NCBI GenBank assembly: GCA_001466705.2
Contig: LATX02000244.1
Coordinates: forward strand, 1 to 64,000
Direction: 5' to 3'
Source: Moniliophthora roreri
Taxonomy: Eukaryota > Basidiomycota > Agaricomycetes > Agaricales > Marasmiaceae
DNA: 64,000 bases
Each line of letters begins with the position of its first letter. Position 1 is the first letter of the stretch. Positions 22,487 to 32,855 of this stretch are shown here, one piece after another. The position numbers and the translations under genes are program-made. The notes under the pieces are model-generated. The model was not told the DNA's origin, did no database searches, and saw only the letters and a list, made by a program, of their open reading frames with translations.

Positions 22487-25106
22487 ATGACCGCTCATCC
22501 CAAAAGTTCGAAGAAAAGAAAAGAAATTCAGGATGAAGAAGAGACACCCTTATCATTCAACAAGGCTGTAGACCTGGAAATACTGAGCGAAGAGGAGGAC
22601 GGGAAAGATGTAGAGTCCGACAACGGTGAAGTTGATGAATTTCCCGAAATCGACACCAGGAGTGACGACGAGGACGAAGATGAAGACCACTTGGGCTCGA
22701 GTGAAATAGAAGGAGGGGAAGACGAGGATGAAGACGAAGACGAAGAAGACGAAGAGAACGAATCTGAAGACTCGGACATGGAGGATTATCATATCTTTCC
22801 TCCAGCGAAAACAGTCGTTTCGAATGTCACTGGTCAACCGAAACGCGTATTCCCAGAGATAGAGCCTGAATATGACTCAGACTCGTCGACAGAGGATGTG
22901 AGTCCGGCCAGACCTAATGTATCAATCGTAACTAATGCGTTCCTAGACGCCGAATCGTGTAGGCAATATCCCTATGCATTGGTATGATGACCTTCCGCAC
23001 GTCGGCTACGACATGGATGGGAAGAGAATTCTCAAACCAGCGCGTGGAGACGAGCTTGATAAATTCTTGGAGACAGTGGAAGATCCCACTTCCTGGTATG
23101 CAACGACATGTTTACTTTGACTTTACCTTTGTCTCATCATGTCATCAGGACATCCGCATTTGACAAAAATATGCAAATGGACAAGCCACTCTCTAACGAG
23201 GAACTAGAGCTCATTCGCAGACTCTACGAAAACGAGGTTCCCGACGCCGAGTACGACCCATACGAGCCCATGACAGAGTGGTTTACTGGAAAAGGCAAGG
23301 AAGAGGTGATGCCTCTGTCTGCTGCTCCAGAACCCAAGAGGCGGTGGATTCCTAGTAAATGGGAAAAGAAAAAGGTATGTTATACTCCGTATACCAGCAT
23401 CAAATATAATGACGCTTGTAGGTCATGAAAATTGTCCGAGCGATCAGGCAAGGGCGCATCGTTCCCAATAAGCCTAAAACTGCTAACGCCCAACCGCAAT
23501 TCTACGCCATCTGGTCAGAGGAATCTTCAACACACGCACCCCCTCTTCCCGCGCCGAAACCACCGCTTCCAACTCACTCGGAGTCATACAATCCTCCTGA
23601 AGAGTATCTACCCACGGACCAAGAACGGAAGAAGTGGGAAGAAACGGATCCCGAGGATAGAGAGCGAGATTACCTGCCCCAAAAGTATTCCTCTCTCCGC
23701 CTTGTACCTGGCTATGACAGCTTCATCAAGGAACGTTTCAATCGTCAGCTGGATCTCTACATGGCTCCTCGTGTACAAAGGGTGAAGCTTAATATTGACC
23801 CCGAGTCCTTGATTCCGAAACTACCCAATCCAAGCAGCCTGAAGCCTTTCCCGACATACAAATCCTTGAGGTTCATACAGTCTGCTCTTGTGCGATGCAT
23901 CAGCGTCAGCCCTGACGGAGCATGGGTTGCTAGTGGAGATGAGAACGGAGTTGTGTCACTATGGGAAGTCAACGTTGGACGAGAGGTGAAGAGATGGAAA
24001 TTGAGCAGCAAAATAGGCGCACTGCAGTGGTGTCCTCGGTCAGATGCAAGTTATTTTGTGGTTGGAGTGTGAGTCGCATTTATTTTTGCTGGCGACTTGC
24101 TCATGCGGTTCGTTGATAGCGAAGACATGTTGCATTGTCTTGTCCCGCCATATGCATCCTCTGCAGCCAATCAAACCACTCAAGAGTTACTAGCCCCGAG
24201 CACGTTACCACCGGAGACACCCTCACCAGTGAAATGGACAACACCGCCATCTAGTTCTTGGACAGATGATACTCCTCTTCTTACCATTCACCTGCCCTCC
24301 GGTTCAGGGTTACCGAACCACGTCGCTTGGCATCGAAAAGGCGATTATCTAGCTAGCGTCTGTAGGTCGACCCATTCATTACTGGTGCGGAATCTAAGTA
24401 GGTCATTTTTAGCGTCGGGTGGAAATCAAGGAGGCGTGTGGATACACCAAATCTCCCGAAGGCACTCTCAAGCGCCATTCAAAAAGGTCAAAGGGAAAGT
24501 GCAGCTAGTACAGTTCCATCCTTTGAAACCACACTTCTTCGTTGCAGTAAGTATATTAACTCTATGTGCACACGTTTTCGCACCAACACACCTACAGACG
24601 CAACAATATGTCAGGGTTTATAACCTGTCTGAGCAAAAATTGATTAAGACATTGATTCCGGGTATTAAATGGATATCTTCCATGGATATTCATCCATCTG
24701 GGGACCATCTTATTGTCGGAGGTTACGACCGCAAATTATGCTGGTTCGATCTAGAACTGAGTGACAAGCCTTACAAGGTTCTGCGGTGCGGCGTCATTTC
24801 GTTACATGTTATTCGGCATCTGGTGCTCATAACAACTATAGATATCATTCACGTGCGATTCGCTCTCTTCATTTCCATCCGACATACCCCCTCTTTGCGT
24901 CCTCTTCGGATGATGGCTCGATTCAGATATTTCATGCCAGGGTGTATAGCGACTTGATGACGGATCCCTTGATAGTACCCCTCAAAATCCTTCGCGGACA
25001 TGACATTTCGAACGGGCTGGGGGTTTTGCAGGTGAAATGGTGTAGTCGGCATCCTTGGCTTGTCAGTGCCGGGGCGGACGGTATAGTCAATGTGTGGTGT
25101 AGTTAA
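22487..25106 (+). CDS. ERB1: ribosome biogenesis protein Erb1/BOP1
   Basis: Nucleolar factor of the PeBoW complex (Nop7-Erb1-Ytm1), needed for 27S pre-rRNA processing and 60S assembly. The start [15 protein letters not shown] is followed by a very acidic region (about 22.6-22.8 kb, long D/E runs). Next comes the BOP1N domain: [38 protein letters not shown]-like [14 protein letters not shown] and [19 protein letters not shown]. The C-terminal half is a WD40 propeller with [34 protein letters not shown] and the final [13 protein letters not shown]. About nine exons. All expected Erb1 blocks are present, so the gene looks intact. Confidence 0.93.
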
Positions 25107-25940
25107 AAACACCGACGCAACATGGCTAGTTTTTCTTCCATTCAATATCAAGATCGAGTCCCCTCGGACTTGTAGTATTGAAGCAGTTCGGTTGCTACCG
25201 TAGCCTAAGGAAATTATTGCCTATCTGACACTGACGATATCAGCTAATCAGGTAACTATTCATCATCAAGACACTTTTTGACCCGGAGTCATTTCGCGAA
25301 CAGGTCGCAGATATTGTCAGGAATGTTTCTGTCGGGAAGGTCTTGGGTTGCATGACACTACATTATGGATGTCAATCCCGACATTTGCTCGGGGACCTAT
25401 GTCGCAGATGAAGAAGTATAGAGCCCCTTTGCCACGCGGAAAACTAATTTCTCGGTAGGTCTTTTCAACTCGTGAATAACATTTACCGACGCTAAGATAC
25501 TTGATTGTGCCGCAACTAGGATCAACTTATCACTGTAGCTCGCAAGAATCCTGTTCCTTGATGTTTCCTAATTCTAGCTTTGGGCTTTGACAATCAGTCA
25601 ATTTATTATGTACTAATGGGTACATTGTTAGATGACCAATGTGTACGTCAACGACTTGCTATACGACCTGCACTTCCCAGGTGATGCTTGTTGCTATACC
25701 ATATATGCCCGTCTTGCATGTTCTCTTGAACAGATTATACCGTCCGGTGTAGACGGCATCAAAATGATCACAGACGAAACGGGATAAACTACGTGACTTG
25801 TAGGACAGCTATGGCAGCAGAATAAGCGCTATGAACTGGGACGGAACGTCTTTAAATGTCGGAAGCACGCCGTTAATTAGTACGCAACCCACTCAACCTT
25901 CTTTTTGTTCTTAACCTCAACACCCCACTTGCTCGTGAAG
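25107..25940. other. intergenic, nothing recognised
   Basis: These 834 bp between ERB1 and the membrane-protein gene show no long frame, repeat or RNA-like structure that I can support. They include the promoter of the gene starting at 25941. Confidence 0.5.
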
Positions 25941-27780
25941 ATGGTTAACTGGGCAGACCCAATTCAGATCCAAAGGGTTGCAGGTAAGTATTTGGACTCT
26001 TGTCAATTCTACAGTTCTAACGTTCTTGTGCAGTTGCTCTCGATAGGGTTATTTTCTGCGTGTTGGGCGTGGTTATGTGGGAGCTGTTCATTACTTGCGA
26101 CTTTGAATGGTCCATTATCACACGGCGCCGTCCTTTTCGCTGGCCGTTGGTGAGTCGCCTCCCGAACACGCTCAAGTGCTTTGCTGATCCCGTCTTTCAG
26201 GGTGTGTCCCACTTGAAATACTACTACGGGCCTGTCTGATCGCTTCGACAGTCTTCTTTTTCTTCTCCCGTTATTGCATCGTGATGGCACTGACCGGGTT
26301 GTAAGTTTGCAAGCCCGTTGGTCCCGCTGGAGAACTCATCACCTGATCAGAATCGTATCGGTAACGGTAACTTCTGAGGTCAGTCAAACACAAGGTGGAT
26401 GTGCGAAAGTGGGGAAGCTGAACGCATATCTCTCTTAACAGCTCAACTGCGGAGTCAGTGAAGTCGCATTTGCTTTCTGCTTAAACTCATCATTCCTCGA
26501 CAGGCACTGTACACCTTCATTTCAGTATGCAATTCCCTCATCGTCGTCTTGTACTCGGCCTTACTGTAAATTTAGTGGGCCGGAAACATGACCATGCTCT
26601 GTGCTTCTACGTCACTTATGCTTCGCACGTAGGTTTTTACTACCCGTGTTCCAATTCTCAAATCTGAGCTACGCATCTAGAATTGCACTCTGGGAACGCA
26701 AACTGATTGTCGTGATTCCCCTTGGAGTGCTTTGCATCGCGTTTTGGACAATTCTCTATCGTACAATGTTCATTGTGCGGGCACAATGGGATGACTCCAT
26801 TAGTGCTTGCGCTGTTGTGCAGACCAATCCATCTTTGCTCAACGTCACTTTCTTTTTCAGTACGTTCTTTTATACGATTCTCCGATTCGTGGTGCAGCTG
26901 ACGAACATATAAGCGATGGGTTTCGACTTCGTCATTCTTGCCTACACTTTCGTTGCTTTGACCGCTAGACATACCGCGCGTACCGATCTCTGGAAGCTAC
27001 TTTTCCAGGATGGTTTGGTTTACTTCGTGGTAACATTCTCTGCAAACTGTATTCCTGCTGTAAGTGCATTTATATTAGCTCACATTGCGGCGGACATGTC
27101 CCTGACTCCTTACAGGTTTTCAATATCCTCAATTTAAACAGTAAGTTCCCGTCCTTCTTATGATCCAATCCCCAACTAAGTGTTTGCTGTAGCTCCAATG
27201 AACGTGTAAGCGTACCGCTTATTTTCTCTCTTCTCGCGCCTAAACCTGACTACGATCCTAAACCTTCACTTAGAATTGCCACTGTGCGTAACCGTTCCGA
27301 CTTCCTTTGAATATTACTCATTCATATACACAGGTCCCCGCAGCCGCAGTGAGGTAAGAAGTCCTTTCCGTTGGCACTTCCGACCTGACTTAACTGTTCA
27401 ATAGCTCAATTGCTTCCTGTCGAGCCGTCATGCGCTTGCTACAGTACAAGACGGCAGACGTCTACGTTCATTCCATGTCAGGCGTGCCCGGTGCTACTTC
27501 GACTGCGAATACCAATCAGCCCCGTCAAGGTTCCCTTGCCTATTCCTTATCCGTTTCTAGTCCTAAGTTCACCCTGACTCGGCCGGAAGTACATGTAACA
27601 ACGGAACACATAACCATGACCGAATTTCGGTAAAGCACCGTTCTTCGTACAGCCCGTTCATTACTAACCTTTTGCTTCAGAGGGAACGAGGGCCAGCATT
27701 CTGACACGAAGCCGCGCACATCGTTGGACGTGGATCTTGAAGCAGGGAAGGGAAGTGGTAACTTGTATACATCAGCATGA
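25941..27780 (+). CDS. multi-spanning membrane protein of an agaricomycete family, with micro-exons
   Basis: Predicted membrane protein with six or seven hydrophobic segments, of a family common in mushrooms and without known function. The start MVNWADPIQIQRVAVALDRV and the block CDFEWSIITRRRPFRWPL are characteristic. Further family-like blocks are RYCIVMALTGL, VTSELNCGALYTF, WAGNM, MGFDFVILAYTFVAL, GLVYFVVTFSANCI and, near the end, YVHSMSG. My early exons are 25941-25983, 26034-26149, 26201 (one base), 26252-26300, 26351-26378, 26442-26453 (12 nt), 26504-26524 (21 nt) and 26576-26628. Without the single base at 26201, the frame between RWPL and FFFFSRYC is lost. At least eleven introns make this by far the most fragmented gene here. 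The tail is Ser/Thr-rich and cytosolic-looking. Confidence 0.78.
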
Positions 27781-27960
27781 AAATTTATCAATTCACTCGT
27801 TTCAACCTCAATGTTCATTGACCAGTAGTACTTCACAAGCATAGTAGTTCACAAGCAAACGGGAGTAGTTCTGCGCGGAATACAATTGCATCTGTAATGC
27901 CACAATACAACCAGAAATGATGCGAATGCTAAAATATAGCCCAATACATGAAGGGTACCT

Positions 27961-28645
27961 TTATCTCCTCCTCTTCGAACGACCTGCTTTTCTCCGTGCT
28001 GCGACTCCGCCTTGTCGGTTCATACCCTTAGACTTGGGACGTGCACTTAAACCTTTCGATAACCGCCATTCTTCGCGTCTTGAACCACGGGGACCGTGTG
28101 TTGAAATACGTTTCGACGACTCAGCGTCTATGGGTGTGGTATCCATTTGCATGGAGTCTGGGAATGGTAGATGAAATGGTGTAAAAATAAGTGGAATGGA
28201 ATGGGTGCGAACCTTCGTCACCCGTGGTCTTTTGCTGTGTATCTTCGTCGGCTGTGGATAAACGAAACTCGTCAATGATCGTCCAAACGAACACAGTGAA
28301 TGGGATCAATCAAAGGTCTCCTTGAAGCCACTGTGGGCCTTGCGATAATCCTCGTGGTATGGTTCGATTTGCTGGCCCTCCAGAGAAAGAGCTCAAACTG
28401 GCCACAGATATGTCTTCGGGATCTAGAAGACCAAAGGTGGCGAACCAAGACCAACCTGGCATGTCTGCTGCCTCCTCCTCAACGTCTTCTACTGCTACAT
28501 CTCCTTCTGCATCTCTTGTCGCCACTGCTGACAATCTTGCATTCAATCTTCGCAGGCGAGCTGCGTGTGTTGCTGCGTAAATGCCAGCTTCCCGTTTCTT
28601 TGAGCGAAAGTCTCGCTTGGCTTTGGATCTGAGTGATTTTGCCAT
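27961..28645 (-). CDS. DUF2423 (YBL028C-like) nucleolar protein
   Basis: Small, very basic protein, likely a pre-60S/nucleolar factor by similarity to yeast YBL028C. It begins MAKSLRSKAKRDFRSKKRE, the DUF2423 signature, with a start at 28645. It ends with a basic tail, SKGMNRQGGVAARRKAGRSKRRR, at 27961. The second exon (DEDTQQKTTGDE) joins the third (DSMQMDTTPIDAESSKR) cleanly across an intron at about 28220-28165. The first junction is uncertain: the best in-frame choice removes about 200 nt (28462-28258), while the open frame instead continues through GWSWFATFGLLDPEDI. Whether that segment is intron or protein cannot be settled by eye. Confidence 0.75.
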
Positions 28646-29029
28646 CGTTATAGTTGGTTTTGCTGGAGAGGGAACTGCGGTGGGTGGTGGTGGTTGAGTA
28701 TAAAGAACGTGCACACCGAGTCAAAAAAAAAAATTTAAAGGTTTTGTCACTGAGGCTGTGACATAGTGTGACTAGTAACAGTGACTCCAGCCTCGCAGCC
28801 GATTTACAATACAGGAGTCTACAGCGATAATGACTACAGCAAGCACAGACAACCAGTCCATCGATCGGATCCATTGCTCGAATTGATAGATACGCGTGGT
28901 GACGCGCAATTTTTGTGTGGGTAAAGTGGACATCGGTTGCGCGAATCTAGTCCTACACAATCATTCAGGCGGGGCCTCCCTGTAATGAAAGAGAAAGGAT
29001 CAGTTCAAGTGAGATTCCTAGTAGTTGAA

Positions 29030-29415
29030 TCAACTTATTATGTAGAGCACGTTATTACACCTGAATAAGCCCTGAGTACGGAATCGTGAAATGCAAGAGA
29101 TACAACACGTACCGAATAAAGACTTCTCCCAATGTTCCGTTCGATTTTCCATCCTGATATTCTTCTGTGTTTGCAAGCTATGAAGCCTATTCAGTCATAA
29201 AAGCATCCAATGAAGGCTGTCGACTCACTTGAAGGTTCATGTATCCATCAGTACTGACAAGAAAACCTTTGTACTCGAGCCCCCATTTTAGCCGTACAAA
29301 CACTGGCTTTCCGGTAAGTTCTTGCATAAATGGCTTAGGGTTGACTGGGTTTACCTGCAGAGTAAGATAAGCGCGATGCGAAGACCTATCGTCGAATAAT
29401 ACTCACCGCAGACAT
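29030..29415 (-). CDS. SMX3: small nuclear ribonucleoprotein F (SmF)
   Basis: Sm-ring subunit of the U1, U2, U4 and U5 snRNPs. The first coding exon is only MSA, followed by [18 protein letters not shown], then [20 protein letters not shown] (Sm1 motif with the conserved N-L-Q after it), [20 protein letters not shown] and [10 protein letters not shown] (Sm2 motif, RCNNVLY). About 84 aa, the normal SmF size. Four exons. It is divergent from NC2-beta, with 125 bp between starts. Confidence 0.95.
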
Positions 29416-29540
29416 CGTGGTTGAGGATGAACACGTGCAGGGTTGAAATGATAGAAATTGAACGCTTGTCTGCGCCCAACTTCATCTATTACCTCAAAGC
29501 CAAAGTCACTCAGCTCCTGATATCTGAAGGAAAATCAGTC

Positions 29541-30194
29541 ATGTCAGACAGAGAAGGACCATCCAGCACTCTTCCTCCAGATGAAGATCTCTCACTACCC
29601 AAGGCAACTGTCGCGAAAATGATACAAGGCGCGTACTCAACAACATTTTATCTTCATACTATTCACCCATGATCAACAGAACTCCTTCCTAGCGATGTCG
29701 TCTGTGCGAAAGAGACCCGCGACCTGGTCATTGAATGTTGTGTAGGTGAACAATACTCTTCTCATACGTTCCTTCTGGTTCAACAATTGACCTGTTCACA
29801 GAATTTATTCACCTAATTTCATCAGAAGCAAACGAAATCTGCGAGAGTGACTCGAAAAAGACCATAGCCCCCGAACACATCATTTCAGCTTTGAAGGTAC
29901 GCTATTTCTCTACCTGTCGGCGGAACATGTTGCTCACGATATTTCGCAGCAACTTGGTTTTGATTCCTTCACTTCTGAGGTGGAAGACGTTCTCAAGGAT
30001 CACAAGCAACAGCAGAAGGTGTGTTTTCCGCCATTATTATCAGCATTGCTCGAAAACTCGCACACTCTTAGGATCGGGAAAAGAAAGTTTCGAAGTTTGA
30101 GCAATCGGGATTGACGGAAGAGGAGCTCGCTGCTGCACAAGCTGCTCTGTTCGAAGAAAGCCGAAAACGATTTGAATCGGGACAGCAGCAATAA
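29541..30194 (+). CDS. NCB2: negative cofactor 2 beta (Dr1/Ncb2)
   Basis: Histone-fold protein that pairs with NC2-alpha, binds TBP on DNA and represses or redistributes RNA polymerase II initiation. It starts MSDREGPSSTLPPDEDLSLP at 29541. The histone fold has the NC2-beta signature KATVAKMIQELLPSDV, then AKETRDLVIECCVEFIHLI and SSEANEICESDSKKTIAPEH. It continues HIISALKQLGF, with a Gln/Glu-rich C-terminal helix (EEELAAAQAALFEESRKRF) ending SGQQQ. About 140 aa in five exons, close to the human Dr1 core but without a long tail. Confidence 0.94.
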
Positions 30195-30262
30195 GAAACG
30201 GATTCACGGATGACATTATATCCTTATTTCCATCATCTGTACTACTATAGTGTACACTGTAT

Positions 30263-31644
30263 TCATACTTGCTCCATCTTCTCGCGGCTTTCGCTGCTGG
30301 TACGCTTTCTCAGGTCATCAAGTCGTCTTGTCGGCGAATCTGAATTCCATTCATCTTCTCCTGTCATAATGGGCAAACCGCCCTGCTCGATGGTAAAGGA
30401 TGCGGAGACACTGGCATAAAGTGACGCTTTATGGATGGTTCAGCGAGGACGCCCGATTCCCACACAGGGAACGCTCACCTTCATAGACATCACCTTCCAA
30501 GAGCTTCAGACCAGCCGCGAGGCCGCCCAAAAAACTATTGCCAGCGCCTTCGTGGCAGTGAACATCGGGCGATGATAATTACGAGCTCGCATATCTCTTA
30601 CCGGTCACGTCCACAATCTTATTGCGGTCTTCCGAACTCCAGAATGCACTGACCCATTTCCCTTCCTTCTCTCTAGCCAAGATATAAGCCCCCATGCCGC
30701 CACTACGTACGACAACAGAGTCTTTGACCCCAAGCTGCAAAAACTTTCTGGCAGATTCCTCTATTGACTCTTTGGTCGGAGGGAGAGGAACCGAGAGGAG
30801 TGATAAAGCTTCTTCAGCATTAGGACTGTTCCAAGAAGGATCAGAAGAGGAAAATCCCAGTGGTAAGTATGTACCTGAGGATTGTTATTTCTGGCAAAAT
30901 CTCTATCAAGGCGGGAAGCTCCTCCGGAACACACCTATCCTATGAGGAAGTCCTTGAGAGATAAGGATAGAAGAGAGTAAAGATGCTGCTCACTGGGATA
31001 GGCTCGTAAATCGTAATGGGATTCCAATCTTTCACCTCCCGGACTTCAGATATTATTGCTGAGGCCCGTGTCGGTGAACATATGAAATGCAACATTGTCG
31101 GTTTCTCAAGTTTTGTGCCCTCTAGATCTCTAGGAGTGATTCGCAAACGTGGTGTAAGATAGTTGAATCTGCAAGCCAAGTAAACGTCTTTGTCCGTAAA
31201 GCAGTATCTTGGGCGTACCCTCTACATTCACCTCTATAGCTGTTAAGTGCCCTCGTTGTCACCCCATCCTTCCTATCTCGAAAGTGCCACATTTCCTTGC
31301 CGTATTTCTCCAGATCGCTCTGCATGGCCTCTGGGAAGTCTCGTCCTCGATCAACGACCATGCCTATCTGATCAGGTTGAAGCCTGGAAAATAACGTTTG
31401 CAAATGCCGGGAGCTGCATGAGATATCGCGAACCTGACCAGATGCGAGCACCAATTGCAGCATAGGTCCCGCCACCACCAATCTACGAAGAGTGCTCGTC
31501 ATGTCCTACTTACCTGGAATTACAAAAGTATTCACTCACCTGGGAAGTTGACTGTTTGCCTGTAGGATTCCCTTGTTCATCCAGGTATTCAAAATCATCG
31601 ATTATAAACATGCCCAGTGTGACAAGGGTTGGTTTGTTCGCCAT
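30263..31644 (-). CDS. PfkB-family protein, Mak32-like
   Basis: Member of the ribokinase/PfkB carbohydrate kinase superfamily, closest in appearance to yeast Mak32. It starts MANKPTLVTLGMFIIDDFEY at 31644, then QIGGGGTYAAIGARIW (the N-terminal GGxxxN-type region) and VVDRGRDFP. The middle contains LHFICSPTRA and ILSPNAEEALSLL. The PfkB signature 2 reads DVTGAGNSFLGGLAAGL, where the usual catalytic Asp of GAGD is Asn. Mak32 proteins also show GAGN, so this is a family trait, and kinase activity is doubtful. About seven exons; the C-terminus is SREKMEQV. It is divergent from the phosphopantetheinyl transferase, with 94 bp between starts. Confidence 0.85.
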
Positions 31645-31738
31645 GAGCGCTACTTACTGGTAATAAGATGAAACCAGGTGGAGGTAGGGAAAAATACAAG
31701 TTTCCTTATCTAATCTGCAGTCGTTTCTTCCTCCCATC
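31645..31738. promoter_or_regulatory. 94-bp divergent promoter
   Basis: Shared upstream sequence of the Mak32-like gene (minus) and the phosphopantetheinyl transferase (plus). No clear TATA or repeat is visible. Confidence 0.45.
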
Positions 31739-32763
31739 ATGCAGACTTGGGCTGTTACATATGATCCTTCACTTTTTACAGAAGAAGTACGCCGATTCTT
31801 TATCTTCTTTTTATCAGTAAGTGATAACTGTATTTGCCCAGTTATACCAGAAGGGCCTTCAGTTAGTTGATCCGGAAAGTGCTGCGAAAATCAAAAGGTT
31901 CTATCGGCGAGAGGACGCCTGTCGTGAGCCCACTTTTATGGACACTAATTCTTCAGATTTAACGTCGGCCCTGCATCTAAAGGAGGACTTATTTCTCGCC
32001 TACTACCTCGCATGTTACTTAAAAAGAAGGGGATTGCTTCCAGAGAAATGACATTTGCTGCGACGACAGCGGGGAAACCATACATAGTGAGGCACATAGC
32101 TATGCCGACAATCGCTCACTGACACTTCTCATGGCTCTAGACCACTCCCGGAATAGACCCTCCAATAGCATACAACGTGTCCCACGATAATAGTCTTGTG
32201 GTCATGGCGTTCACATCTGGGAAACTCAATCCACCCGCATTCAGCATTGGGATTGACGTGATGAAAGTCCAAATGTCGTCACGTCAGGACACGTACGCCT
32301 CCTTCATTAATATCTTCAGGGATCAGGTATGTTATGGTTGACTCGGAGCTGGTGCGATACAATTGGCGAACCTTGTGTTTAGCTAACGCCTCTGGAAAGA
32401 CGGTTATTGCTTTCTCCGGGTGTTACTGACCACGAGGGTCTCAAGAGATTCTTTTGGATGTGGACATTAAAAGAGGCTTACACGAAAGCCCTTGGGATCG
32501 GATTAGGCTTCGATTTCAGTCGTGTGGAATTCGACGTAGAATCTGACATAGTCAGGGTGGACGGTACAGTGCCAGGAGGATGGCGATTCACAAAGTTTGA
32601 ATTGAAAGAAGGAGAGAGTCTCAATGTTGGAGTTGTCGCTGAGCTCATTGGGGATACAGAGACCGTCGTGATATCCGAAAAAGAAACAAAGGAATGGTTG
32701 CTGCCTTTTACTGCAGTGGCGTTCGTGGAACAGGCAATACATGAGTTAACACCACCTAGCTAG
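31739..32763 (+). CDS. 4'-phosphopantetheinyl transferase (Sfp-type)
   Basis: Transfers the phosphopantetheine arm of CoA to carrier proteins. In fungi one enzyme of this type usually serves the aminoadipate reductase of lysine synthesis as well as polyketide and non-ribosomal peptide synthases. It starts MQTWAVTYDPSLFTEE at 31739. The first intron (51 nt, GTACGC to CCCAG) is needed to reach LYQKGLQLVDPESAAKIKRF. The catalytic motifs are IGIDV (Mg-binding Asp) near 32.25 kb and FFWMWTLKEAYTKALGIGL (WxxKEAxxK) near 32.46 kb. An N-terminal RREDACRGLISRLL block and the NVSHD motif are also present. About 290 aa. It is convergent with RPC34, with 92 bp between stops. Confidence 0.9.
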
Positions 32764-32855
32764 GGTCAAGTGAATACTAGTTGAATTGTACACGTTCTGT
32801 CTATTACACTTTGAGCCTGTTCGAAGTAGTAGACATACTTTTGGTTTGCCTTAAC

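Noticed and set aside
22528..22837. Minus-strand open frames inside the acidic part of ERB1
   Set aside because: The Ser- and Phe/Val-rich frames are the antisense of the GAA/GAC/GAT-rich acidic stretch of a clearly recognised gene. They have no start context, introns or motifs of their own.
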